Of a stretch of 64,000 bases of DNA, positions 41,662-49,316 are shown piece by piece. Origin of the DNA: Actinomycetospora cinnamomea. GTDB lineage: Bacteria > Actinomycetota > Actinomycetes > Mycobacteriales > Pseudonocardiaceae. Each line of letters opens with the position of its first letter. The stretch's first letter is position 1. The position numbers were made by a program, and so were the translations under genes. The notes beneath the pieces are model-generated. The model saw only the letters and a program-made list of their open reading frames with translations, did not search any database and was not told the origin of the DNA. The DNA is taken from positions 1 through 64,000 of the forward strand of contig NZ_QEKW01000005.1 of assembly GCF_003096675.1 (NCBI RefSeq). Reading direction: 5' to 3'.

Positions 41662-43517
41662 CGCAGCAGCTCCTCGGGTACCTCGACGTGTCGGGCCCGC
41701 ACGAACTCGCCGAGCCCCTTGGCCTGTGGGTCGAGCGCGAGGTTGTCGGCCACGCCGCGGCCGAGGAACCCGACGACGGTCACCCCCACCGCGCGCAGCT
41801 CCGGCAGCGCCCAGAGCCGCAACGGGCAGCCCGCCGCGTCCTCGCCGAGCAGCCACGTGACGTGCTCGTCGTCCCACCAGCCGGCGAGCCAGTCGTACGC
41901 CGCGTCGTCCCGTGCCCACAACCCCAGCGTCGCGTTGCCGCCCTTGTCGCCCGACCGCGCGCCGACCAGCCGCCCGAGCGGGACGCGGGCGGCGGGGCTG
42001 GGGGCGGCGGGGCTGGGGGTGGCGGAGCTGGGGGTGGCGGGGCTGGGGGAGCGAGGGACGCCTTCGCTGCGTGCGACGCAGTCGGGGCGTCCTTCGCTGC
42101 TCGGGCGGGCGGCAGGGTTCTCGGTGCGAGGGGCTCCTTCGCTGCGTGCGACGCCGTCGGGGCGTCCTTCGCTGCTCGGGCGGGCGGCGGGCGGGTCGAC
42201 GGTCCGGACCCGGTCGCCGAGGCCCACGAGCTGGGGCAGGTCGGCGGCGGGCAGGAGGATCGGCCAGAAGACGCTCGCGGCGCTGCCCGGGCCGGGCGGG
42301 GCCGTGGCGAAGAAGCCCGGGTAGCCGGCGAGAGCGGTCTCCACGGCGGCACGCGACAGGCGTCCCGCGGCCTCCTTGGTGCCCGCGACGGCCACGGTGA
42401 GCAGGGCGACCGCCTCGGTCATGCGTGCCGGGTCGGGGCGGTCGGCGCGCAGCAGCCGGGTCTCGACGCGGTCGAACGCCTTCCGCCCGCCCGGCACTCC
42501 GGCCCACAGCGCGGCGAGCGCGTGCTCCGCCTTCGCCTCGACGTCGAGACCCGTGAGCACGAAGGTCATCTCGTTGTGCCAGCCGGCGGGCACGACCGCG
42601 CCGACCTTGACGGTGTCCGGCGGCGCCTCGCCGCGGGTCCCGGCGATCCGCACGCGATCGGGCGCCTCCTGCGTGAGGGCGACGGTGTCGAGGCGCGCGG
42701 TGACGTCCGGGGTGAGGTAGCGCGGCCCGTCGACCTCGTAGAGCAGCTGCGCGGTGACCGTCTCCACGGTCACCGCCCCGCCCGTCCCCGCCGCCTTGGT
42801 GACGACCGCGGAACCGTCGGCCTCGATCTCGGCGACGGGGAAGCCGACGTGCTCGGTGCCGTCGAGCTCGCCGGCGAACGAGAAGTTGCCGCCCGTGGCC
42901 TGTGCGCCGCACTCGATGACGTGCCCGGCGACGACCGCGCCGGCGAGGGCGTCGAGGTCGTCGGCATCCCAGCCGTGGTGCCACGCCGCGGGGCCCACGA
43001 CGACCGCGGCGTCGGTGACCCGGCCCGTGACGACGACGTTCGCGCCGTCGGCGAGCGCCGCGACGATACCGCGGCAGCCGAGGTAGGCGTTGGCGACGAC
43101 CGGCGTGTCGGGCAGCGGCTCGCCGGTCTCGAGGTGCGCGGTCTGCTCGGGCGGCAGGGCGCGCACACGGTCGGTGACGTCGTCCCCGCCCACCCAGGCG
43201 ACCACGGCGCGCTCGTCGATCGCGGCGATATCCGCGGCGCAGCCGGCGGGATCGAGCCCGCCCGCGTTGGCGACGACGAGGATGCCGGCGTCGAGGCAGT
43301 CGGCGAGCACGTCGCGCATCTGGCGCACGAACGTCGATGCCCAGCCGCCGGCGCCGCGCTCGCGCTGCTTGGCGAGCAGGCCCATCGTGAGCTCGGCGAG
43401 CCAGTCACCGGTGAGGACGTCGACGTGGACGCGGCCCTCGCGGTGGGCGTCGACGATCTCGCGGGCGGCGGCGAGCCGGTCGCCGTAGAACCCGGACACG
43501 TTGGCGATCGCGATCAC
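41658..43517 (-). CDS. AtuA family protein (DUF1446 plus C-terminal ferredoxin-fold domain) with repeat-derived linker
   Basis: 619 residues from GTG 43517 (GTGA with the biotin carboxylase). The N-terminal DUF1446 domain covers about 1-440: AIANVSGFYGDRLAAAREIV, DVLTGDWLAELTMGLLAKQR, VVANAGGLDPAGCAADI, VVTGRVTDAAVVVGPAAWHHGW, AGHVIECGAQATGGNFSF. The C-terminal AtuA-like domain starts VPLGRLVGARSGDKGGNATLGLW (about 515-619). Between them lies a 70-residue Pro/Ser/Arg linker made of two 25-residue copies of PAARPSSEGRPDGVARSEG and four 5-residue PS(P/S)A(A/T) repeats. AtuA is named from acyclic terpene utilisation in Pseudomonas; its exact reaction is unsettled. Confidence 0.88.
   Translation of the reverse strand: MIAIANVSGFYGDRLAAAREIVDAHREGRVHVDVLTGDWLAELTMGLLAKQRERGAGGWASTFVRQMRDVLADCLDAGILVVANAGGLDPAGCAADIAAIDERAVVAWVGGDDVTDRVRALPPEQTAHLETGEPLPDTPVVANAYLGCRGIVAALADGANVVVTGRVTDAAVVVGPAAWHHGWDADDLDALAGAVVAGHVIECGAQATGGNFSFAGELDGTEHVGFPVAEIEADGSAVVTKAAGTGGAVTVETVTAQLLYEVDGPRYLTPDVTARLDTVALTQEAPDRVRIAGTRGEAPPDTVKVGAVVPAGWHNEMTFVLTGLDVEAKAEHALAALWAGVPGGRKAFDRVETRLLRADRPDPARMTEAVALLTVAVAGTKEAAGRLSRAAVETALAGYPGFFATAPPGPGSAASVFWPILLPAADLPQLVGLGDRVRTVDPPAARPSSEGRPDGVARSEGAPRTENPAARPSSEGRPDCVARSEGVPRSPSPATPSSATPSPAAPSPAARVPLGRLVGARSGDKGGNATLGLWARDDAAYDWLAGWWDDEHVTWLLGEDAAGCPLRLWALPELRAVGVTVVGFLGRGVADNLALDPQAKGLGEFVRARHVEVPEELLR
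42001..42050. repeat. 15-bp tandem repeats encoding Pro/Ser/Ala pentapeptides
   Basis: GGCGGGGCTGGGGG-type units of 15 bp are repeated about four times from about 41990 to 42050, encoding PSPAT, PSSAT, PSPAA and PSPAA in the AtuA linker. They adjoin the class IV palindrome pair, so the whole inter-domain linker is built from repeats. Unit changes keep the frame. Confidence 0.75.
42051..42172. repeat. Two tandem 47-bp palindromic elements, class IV copies 1 and 2
   Basis: Copy 1 spans 42051-42097 (left arm 42051-42072, right arm 42076-42097, loop GCG; 17 of 22 paired). Copy 2 spans 42126-42172. The start-to-start distance is 75 bp, exactly 25 codons, so the pair is an in-frame tandem duplication within the AtuA linker. 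Peptides on the minus strand are SSEGRPDCVARSEGVPR and SSEGRPDGVARSEGAPR. A third copy is at 49233-49279 in an acyl-CoA dehydrogenase. Confidence 0.8.
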
Positions 43518-45526
43518 TCGGCGACTCCCAGCGTGACCAGCGTCGCGTGCGCGTCGACGTACTGGCCGACCGCGACGTGCACGGTCTCGACGACCCCGTC
43601 GGCGGCCGCGAGCGCCGGGTGCTCCATCTTCATCGCCTCCAGGACGACGAGCTTCTGGCCGGCGACGACGTGCTCGCCCTCGCGGACCAGCACCTCGACC
43701 ACCGTGCCGGGCACCTCGCTGACCGGCCCCGCCCCGCCCGCCGCGGCGTCGGGAGCGGGCAGGCGGGGCACCTCGCGCCAGGTGCTGTGACCCTCGCCGT
43801 CGTCGACGTACGCGGCGCCGTCGTGCTGGGCGACACGGCAGCGGTACTCCACGCCGTCGAGGGTGAGACGGACGGTCCCCGGGGTGAGGTCGCGGAGGCC
43901 GAGGTGGTGGTCGATGCCGTCGACGGTAAGGGTCAGGCCGGTGGCGTCGAGGCGGTGGCTGACGGCGACCTCGCCGTCGGGGCCGGCCCAGCGGATGACC
44001 GGGCGGGGCGTGTTCCGGAGCGTGCGCCACCCGGGCGGGGCGAGGGGGGCCCGGGGGTCGTGGGCGCGCCGGGCCGCGGTGGTGGCGGCGACGGCGGCCG
44101 CGAGGTGCACGAGGCGCGGGGTCGCGGGTTCCGGGGTGCGCAGGTCCCGGTGGGTGTCGAGGAAGTCGGTGCGGGTGGCGCCGGCGAGGAAGTCGGGGTC
44201 GCGCAGGACGGCGACGAGCAGGTCGCGGTTGGTGGTCGGCCCGTGGATCTCGGCGTGCGCGAGCCCGGCGGCGAGCTTCCTCGCGGCCGCGGTGCGCGTC
44301 GGGGCGTGAGCGACGACCTTGGCGATCATGGGGTCGTAGAACGCGCTGACCTCGCCGCTCGTCCCGAGCGCGTCCTCCCAGCGGAGGGTGTCGTCATGGC
44401 GGTAGTGGTGCAGGGTGCCCGGGCTCGGCCGGTCGCCCGCCGCCGGGTCCTCGGCGTAGAGCCGCACCTCGATCGCGTGCCCCCGAGGCCGCACGTCGTC
44501 CTGCGTGAACGGCAGCGGCTCCCCGTCGGCGATCGCGAGCTGCAGCGCGACCAGATCGACGCCGTACACCTCCTCGGTGACCGGGTGCTCCACCTGGAGC
44601 CTGGTGTTCATCTCGAGGAAGAAGAAGTCGAACTCGGGGAGTTCGAGCAATGCGGCTTTGCTGGCGTCAGACGCCAGGAACTCCGCATCCTCGATGAGGA
44701 ACTCGACGGTCCCCACGCCCACGTAGCCCAGCTTCTCCGCCAGCGCGACAGCCGTGGCGCCCATGCGCTCACGCAAGGCCGGGGACACGACCGGCGACGG
44801 CGCCTCCTCGACGACCTTCTGGTGCCGGCGCTGGATCGAGCACTCGCGCTCGCCGAGGTGGACGACGCGCCCGTGCGCGTCGCCCACCACCTGGATCTCC
44901 ACGTGCCGGGGGGCGTCGAGCAGGCGCTCGAGGAACACTGTGCCGTCGCCGAAGCTCCGCGCGGCCTCGGTGCGGGCGGAGCGGACGGCGTCGGCGAGCG
45001 CGTCGGACGAACGGACCTCCCGCATCCCGCTGCCCCCGCCGCCCGACGAGGCCTTGACCAGCAGCGGGAAGCCCACGGCGTCGGCCGCGCGGGCCCAGTC
45101 GCCGGGGTCGTCGGTGTCGAGCAACGCGTCGGGCAGCGTCGGCACGCCGGCCTCGCGGGCCAGCGCTTTGGCGGTGTGCTTGACGCCCATCGCCTCGATC
45201 GCCGCCGGGTCGGGGCCCACCCACGTCAGGCCGGCGGCGGCGCACGCGCGGGCGAAGGACGCGTTCTCCGACAGGAACCCGTAGCCGGGGTGCACGGCGT
45301 CGGCGCCGGTGGCGCGCGCCGCGGCGAGGACCTGGTCGACGTCGAGGTAGGTCTCGGTGCTCGTCGACCCGCGCAGTGCCACCGCCCGGTCGGCCTCGCC
45401 CACGTGCGGGGCGTCGGCGTCGGGCTCGGAGTAGATCGCGACCGTGCGGACGCCGAGGGTGCGCGCCGCCCGGATCACCCGCCGCGCGATCTCCCCGCGG
45501 TTGGCCACGAGCAGCGTGCTGATCAC
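43514..45526 (-). CDS. Acyl-CoA carboxylase alpha subunit (biotin carboxylase plus biotin carrier)
   Basis: 670 residues from GTG 45526. Biotin carboxylase: STLLVANRGEIARRVIRAARTLG, GYGFLSENASFARACAAAGLTWVGP, ATP-grasp loop ASSGGGGSGMREV, FLERLLDAPRHVEIQVVGD, FFFLEMNTRLQVEHPVTEEVYGVDLV. The C-terminal carrier has VLEAMKMEH with the biotinylated Lys near residue 633. At about residues 280-293 a class II palindrome inserts roughly 20 residues (AEFLASDASKAALLELP) into the beta-hairpin between GTVEFLIED and FFFLEMN, next to the active site. With the carboxyltransferase upstream it should carboxylate an acyl-CoA, possibly geranyl-, methylcrotonyl- or propionyl-type. Confidence 0.92.
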   Translation of the reverse strand: MISTLLVANRGEIARRVIRAARTLGVRTVAIYSEPDADAPHVGEADRAVALRGSTSTETYLDVDQVLAAARATGADAVHPGYGFLSENASFARACAAAGLTWVGPDPAAIEAMGVKHTAKALAREAGVPTLPDALLDTDDPGDWARAADAVGFPLLVKASSGGGGSGMREVRSSDALADAVRSARTEAARSFGDGTVFLERLLDAPRHVEIQVVGDAHGRVVHLGERECSIQRRHQKVVEEAPSPVVSPALRERMGATAVALAEKLGYVGVGTVEFLIEDAEFLASDASKAALLELPEFDFFFLEMNTRLQVEHPVTEEVYGVDLVALQLAIADGEPLPFTQDDVRPRGHAIEVRLYAEDPAAGDRPSPGTLHHYRHDDTLRWEDALGTSGEVSAFYDPMIAKVVAHAPTRTAAARKLAAGLAHAEIHGPTTNRDLLVAVLRDPDFLAGATRTDFLDTHRDLRTPEPATPRLVHLAAAVAATTAARRAHDPRAPLAPPGWRTLRNTPRPVIRWAGPDGEVAVSHRLDATGLTLTVDGIDHHLGLRDLTPGTVRLTLDGVEYRCRVAQHDGAAYVDDGEGHSTWREVPRLPAPDAAAGGAGPVSEVPGTVVEVLVREGEHVVAGQKLVVLEAMKMEHPALAAADGVVETVHVAVGQYVDAHATLVTLGVAE
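44649..44689. repeat. 41-bp palindromic element, class II copy 1
   Basis: An odd palindrome centred on TGGCGTCAGACGCCA; the 20-bp halves pair at 16 positions. On the coding (minus) strand it encodes AEFLASDASKAAL inside biotin carboxylase. A second copy at 45541-45581 lies in the opposite orientation 0.85 kb away; similarity including flanks (TCGAGRATGYGG … GCATTGCT) covers about 49 bp. Confidence 0.82.
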
Positions 45527-45540
45527 TGGCTCACCTCGAG

Positions 45541-45581
45541 AATGTGGAGTTCCTGGCGTCTGACGCCAGCAAAGCCGCATT
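45541..45581. repeat. 41-bp palindromic element, class II copy 2
   Basis: AATGTGGAGTTCCTGGCGTC, then a central T and the complementary half. It is intergenic, 15 bp upstream of the biotin carboxylase start. A perfect small hairpin (TGGCACAC / GTGTGCCA, 45583-45601) adjoins it. The inverted relation to copy 1 flanks the first third of the biotin carboxylase gene. Confidence 0.82.
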
Positions 45582-45622
45582 GCTGGCACACCCCGTGTGC
45601 CACCACCCACCCGAGCACGCGC

Positions 45623-47248
45623 TCACATCCGGAACGGCGCGAAGCGGGTCGCACCGGTGATCGGGGCCGAGTGGACGGCCGAGAGCGCCAGCCCCAGGAC
45701 CGTCCGCGTGTCGCGGGGGTCGATCACGCCGTCGTCCCACATCCGCCCCGAGGCGTACACCGCGTTCGACTGGGCCTCGACGGCGTCCTCGATCGCCTTG
45801 CGGGTCGCGCGGTCGGTCTCCTCGTCGTACTCCCGGCCCGCCCGCTCGGCCGAGCGCCGCTGCACCATCGACATCACCCCCGCCAGCTGCGTCCCGCCCA
45901 TGACCGCGATGCGGTGGTTGGGCCAGGTGAACACGAACCGCGGGTCGTAGGCGCGCCCGGACATGCCGTAGTTCCCGGCGCCGTAGGACGCGCCGACCAT
46001 CAGCGTCAGGTGCGGGACCTCGGAGTTCGACACCGCGTTGATCAGCTTCGCGCCGTCCTTGATGATCCCGCCCCGCTCGTAGGCCGAGCCCACCATGAAC
46101 CCCGTGATGTTCTGGACGAACAGCAGCGGGATCGATCGCGCGTTGGCGAGCTGGACGAACTGCGCGCCCTTCTGCGACTCCTCGGAGAACAGGATCCCGT
46201 TGTTCGCCAGCACGCCGACCGGGAAACCGCCGATCGAGCCCCAGCCGCACACCAGCGTCGTGCCGTAGAGCGGTTTGTGCTCGTCGAACCGCGAGCCGTC
46301 GAGCACGCGGGCCAGGACGTCGCGCACCTCGACCGAACGCTTCGGATCGCTCGCGGCGCAGGCCAGCAGTTCCTCGGCGTCGAACCGCGGCGGGTCCGCC
46401 GGCAGCGACGGCCCCGGTCCACCGCGACGCCAGCCCAGGTCGGCGACGATCCGCCGCCCGATCCGCAGGGCGTCGCGCTCGTCGGCCGCGAGGTGGTCGG
46501 CGAGCCCCGACTCGCGGGCGTGCATCTCCGCCCCGCCGAGGGTCTCGTCGTCGACGTCCTCGTTGATCGCCATCTTCACCAGCGGCGGCCCGCCCAGGTA
46601 CACCGTCGCCTGCCCGCGGACGAACACCGTGTACTCGCTCATCCCCGGCATGTACGCCCCGCCGGCCGTCGACGAGCCGAAGACCAGCGCGATCGTCGGG
46701 ATGCCCCGCGCCGAGAGCCGCGTCATCTCCCGGAACGTCCGCCCGCCCGGCACGAACAGGTCGGCCTGGCGGGGCAGGTCGGCGCCTCCGGACTCGACGA
46801 GCGCGATCACCGGCAGCCGGTTGCGCTCGGCGATCTCCAGGGCCCGCAGCTGCTTGGTGACGCCGATCGGCGTGATCGACCCACCCTTGACGGTGGGCTC
46901 GTTCGCGACGACCAGGCACTCGACGCCGCTGACCGCCCCGATCCCGACGACGAGCCCCGCGCCCGGCCTGGTCAGGTCCGGTTCGTGGGCGCCGGCGAGC
47001 GCACCGATCTCGAGGAACGCGGCGTCGGGGTCGAGGAGCAGGTCGACGCGCTCGCGCGCGGTGAGGCGGCCCCGGTCGTGGTGCCGGTCGACGTACTTCG
47101 CCCCGCCGGCCTCGAGCACCGTCGCGGCCACCTCGTCGACACCGGCCAGTGTGGCGAGCATCGCCTCGCGGTCGGCGGCGTACTCGGGCGAGGACGGGTC
47201 GAGCCGCGAGCCCAGCACCGCGGCGGGCGAGATCTCCGGGACGCTCAT
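45623..47248 (-). CDS. Acyl-CoA carboxylase beta subunit (carboxyltransferase)
   Basis: 541 residues from ATG 47248 (ATGA with TIGR03084 gene). Carboxyltransferase signatures: KYVDRHHDRGRLTARERVDLLLDPDAAFLEIG, VVANEPTVKGGSITPIGVTKQLRALEIAERNRLPVIALVESGGADLPRQA, IALVFGSSTAGGAYMPGMSEYTVFVRGQATVYLGGPPLVKMA, and LFVQNITGFMVGSAYERGGIIKDGAKLINAVSNSEVPHLTLMVGASYGAGNYGM. This matches methylcrotonyl/geranyl-CoA carboxylase beta subunits. A partner alpha subunit follows after a 96-bp gap that contains a palindromic element. Confidence 0.93.
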   Translation of the reverse strand: MSVPEISPAAVLGSRLDPSSPEYAADREAMLATLAGVDEVAATVLEAGGAKYVDRHHDRGRLTARERVDLLLDPDAAFLEIGALAGAHEPDLTRPGAGLVVGIGAVSGVECLVVANEPTVKGGSITPIGVTKQLRALEIAERNRLPVIALVESGGADLPRQADLFVPGGRTFREMTRLSARGIPTIALVFGSSTAGGAYMPGMSEYTVFVRGQATVYLGGPPLVKMAINEDVDDETLGGAEMHARESGLADHLAADERDALRIGRRIVADLGWRRGGPGPSLPADPPRFDAEELLACAASDPKRSVEVRDVLARVLDGSRFDEHKPLYGTTLVCGWGSIGGFPVGVLANNGILFSEESQKGAQFVQLANARSIPLLFVQNITGFMVGSAYERGGIIKDGAKLINAVSNSEVPHLTLMVGASYGAGNYGMSGRAYDPRFVFTWPNHRIAVMGGTQLAGVMSMVQRRSAERAGREYDEETDRATRKAIEDAVEAQSNAVYASGRMWDDGVIDPRDTRTVLGLALSAVHSAPITGATRFAPFRM

Positions 47249-48069
47249 GCGCGGACCGGACCCTTCCCCGGCGTCCCCGCGAACGCCTGCCCCAGCAGCA
47301 TCCACTCACGCGCGGCGTCGCCGGTGACGACGAGCCCGGTGTCGTCGACGTGGCGCCGCCGCACGAGCACGAGGCAGAACTCCTCGACGTCGCCGGTGAT
47401 GGCGTCGCCACGTGAGCGATCCGGGTCGTCATGGCGACCCGGATCACTCACGCGAGCTCCGCTCATCCACCCCCACACCGCGCCGGACGGACCGGTGAGC
47501 TCGACGCGGACGGGGGTGTCGGGGACGTCCATCCCGCGCACGCGGTAGCCCTGTGCGCGGGCGCGGACGGCGAGGTCGGCGACGTGGCGCAGGCGGTCGG
47601 ACGGCGGCAGCCGCGTCCCCAGCGCGTCGGCGACGTCCGCGCCGTGCGCCCAGGTCTCCATGATCCGGCTGGTGATCGCCGACCGCAGCGACATCGCCGG
47701 CCCGAACCAGGGCAGCCGCGCGGTGGGGTCGCAGGCCCGGGCGGCGCGGTCGAAGGCGACGGCCGCCTCCTGCCAGGCCGCGAGCGCCGCCGGCCCGGAC
47801 GCCGGCACCTGTGCGTTCGCGGCGTCGACGAAGCCCTCGACGTCGGTGATCGCGTCACGCTCGGCCTCGAACGCCTCGGGCGTGGAGATCGCGCGGGCGA
47901 ACGCGCCGTCGAACCACGCGAGGTGGGCGACCTGGTCGCGCACCGTCCACGGCTCCGCCCGCGTCGGGCGCGACCAGTCCGCGGGCGGCCGGTCACGCAG
48001 CAACGCCATCACCGCGGCGCGCTCGTCGTCGAGGTCGGCCAGCAGCTCGTCGACCGAGGGCCCGGCCAT
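47245..48069 (-). CDS. TIGR03084-family metal-binding protein with an in-frame palindromic insertion
   Basis: 274 residues from ATG 48069, which overlaps the upstream dehydrogenase stop by one base. DinB-like N-terminus: ELLADLDDERAAVMALLRDRPPADWSRPTRAEPWTVRDQVAHLAWFDGAFARAI with a metal-ligand His. ITSRIMETWAHGADVADALG adds H-x-x-D, and the C-terminus FCLVLVRRRHVDDTGLVVTGDAAREWMLLGQAFAG is the family signature. Residues 207-220 (VSDPGRHDDPDRSR) come from the class I palindrome at 47412-47451, inserted in the loop after SGAVWGWM. The family recurs in actinobacterial acyl-CoA degradation clusters; reaction unknown. Confidence 0.87.
   Translation of the reverse strand: MAGPSVDELLADLDDERAAVMALLRDRPPADWSRPTRAEPWTVRDQVAHLAWFDGAFARAISTPEAFEAERDAITDVEGFVDAANAQVPASGPAALAAWQEAAVAFDRAARACDPTARLPWFGPAMSLRSAITSRIMETWAHGADVADALGTRLPPSDRLRHVADLAVRARAQGYRVRGMDVPDTPVRVELTGPSGAVWGWMSGARVSDPGRHDDPDRSRGDAITGDVEEFCLVLVRRRHVDDTGLVVTGDAAREWMLLGQAFAGTPGKGPVRA
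47412..47451. repeat. 40-bp palindromic element, class I copy 3 (inside TIGR03084 gene)
   Basis: Halves GTGAGCGATCCGGGTCGTCA and TGGCGACCCGGATCACTCAC pair at 18 of 20 positions. In frame with the surrounding gene. Plus- and minus-strand readings in element phase give VSDPGRHGDPDHSR and VSDPGRHDDPDRSR, almost the same peptide. Confidence 0.85.
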
Positions 48070-49316
48070 CAGCCGTCCAACCCGAGCCGGCCCGCCACGA
48101 CCTCGTTCATGATCTCGGTCGTGCCGCCGCCGATACCGAGGATCCGCGCGTCGCGGTAATGGCGCTCGACCTCCACGCCGTGCATGTAGCCCATCCCTCC
48201 GTGCAGCTGGACGGCGCGGTCGACGACGGCGTCACACGCCGCGACCGCGGTGTTCTTGGCCATCGCCAGCTCGGTGACGACGTCGGTGTCGGACGAGCCC
48301 GCCTGCCACCGCGCCAGCACGTCGCGCACGTACGTGCGGGCGACCGTCGCCTCGCGGGCCATCTCGGCGACCTGGTGGCGCACCACCTGGCGCCGGGCCA
48401 GCGGCTCGCCGAACGTGCGGCGGCGGCGGACCCAGTCGACGGTCAGGTCGACGCACCGCTGCGCGGTGGCGTAGGCCTGGACCGCGAGCGACAGCCGCTC
48501 GGCGGCGAAGTTGACCATGATCTGGCGGAAGCCCGTACCCTCGGCGCCGACGAGGTTCGACGTCGGCACGCGCACGCCGTCGAAGCGCAGCTCGGCGGTG
48601 TCGCTGCAGTGCCAGCCCATCTTGCGCAGGCGGGTGCGCGACACCCCGGGCCGGTCGGTCTCGACCACGAGCAGCGAGACGCCGCGGTGTCCCGGCCCGC
48701 CGGTGCGCACGGCCGTGGTGACGAAGTCCGCGCGCGTCCCCGAGGTGATGTAGGTCTTGGCGCCGTCGACGACGTACTCGTCACCCTCGCGGCGGGCGCG
48801 CGTGGTGATCGCCGCGACGTCGGAGCCGGTGTCGGGCTCGGTGATGCCGAGGCTCGCGATCGCCCGCCCCGCCAACGCCGGGCGCACGAAACGGTCGATC
48901 TGCTCGCGGTCGCCGGCGGCGGCGATGTGGGGGACGCCGATGCCGTGGGTGAACAGGCCCGCGCACACGCCGCTCGTCCCGCCGGAGAGGATCAGCTGCT
49001 CGGCGACGAGCAGGGAGTCGACGTGGTCGCCGGCGCCGCCCGCGGCGGCGGGGAAGCCGAGCTCGAGCAGGCCCAGGTCGCCGGCGCGCTCGTGCAGCGA
49101 CCGCGGCAGGGCGCCCTCGTCCTCCCAGCGCGCGAGGTGCGGGACGACCTCGCGCTCGGTGAACTCGGCGACCAGCGCCCGCAGCGCCCGCCGCTCCGGA
49201 GTCGCCCAGGCGTCGTGCGCCGAGCCGGGGGAGCGAGGGTCGCCCTCGCTGCGTCCCACGCATCCAGGGCGTCCCTCGCTGCGCTCGTGGACCGCGTCGC
49301 CGGGGCGCGCCGTCAC
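48069..49316 (-). CDS. Acyl-CoA dehydrogenase
   Basis: 415 residues from GTG 49316 (GTGA with the ligase). Residues about 13-28 (ERSEGRPGCVGRSEGDP) are a class IV repeat insertion before the true domain, which starts WATPERRALRALVAEFTEREVVPHLARWEDEG. Core motifs: ASLGITEPDTGSDVAAITTRA, YVVDGAKTYITSGTRADF, WHCSDTAELRFDGVRVP, GFRQIMVNFAAERL, VQLHGGMGYMHGVEVERHYRDARILGIGGGTTEIM. It belongs to the bacterial citronellyl/isovaleryl/long-chain ACAD group; AtuD of terpene catabolism is a possible counterpart. Confidence 0.91.
   Translation of the reverse strand: MTARPGDAVHERSEGRPGCVGRSEGDPRSPGSAHDAWATPERRALRALVAEFTEREVVPHLARWEDEGALPRSLHERAGDLGLLELGFPAAAGGAGDHVDSLLVAEQLILSGGTSGVCAGLFTHGIGVPHIAAAGDREQIDRFVRPALAGRAIASLGITEPDTGSDVAAITTRARREGDEYVVDGAKTYITSGTRADFVTTAVRTGGPGHRGVSLLVVETDRPGVSRTRLRKMGWHCSDTAELRFDGVRVPTSNLVGAEGTGFRQIMVNFAAERLSLAVQAYATAQRCVDLTVDWVRRRRTFGEPLARRQVVRHQVAEMAREATVARTYVRDVLARWQAGSSDTDVVTELAMAKNTAVAACDAVVDRAVQLHGGMGYMHGVEVERHYRDARILGIGGGTTEIMNEVVAGRLGLDG
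49233..49279. repeat. 47-bp palindromic element, class IV copy 3
   Basis: Left arm 49233-49254 (GCGAGGGTCGCCCTCGCTGC…) and right arm 49258-49279 pair at 19 of 22 positions around a CCC loop. It aligns with the two copies in the AtuA gene over the palindrome and a GGGGGA left flank. In frame in the N-terminal extension of acyl-CoA dehydrogenase. Confidence 0.83.
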
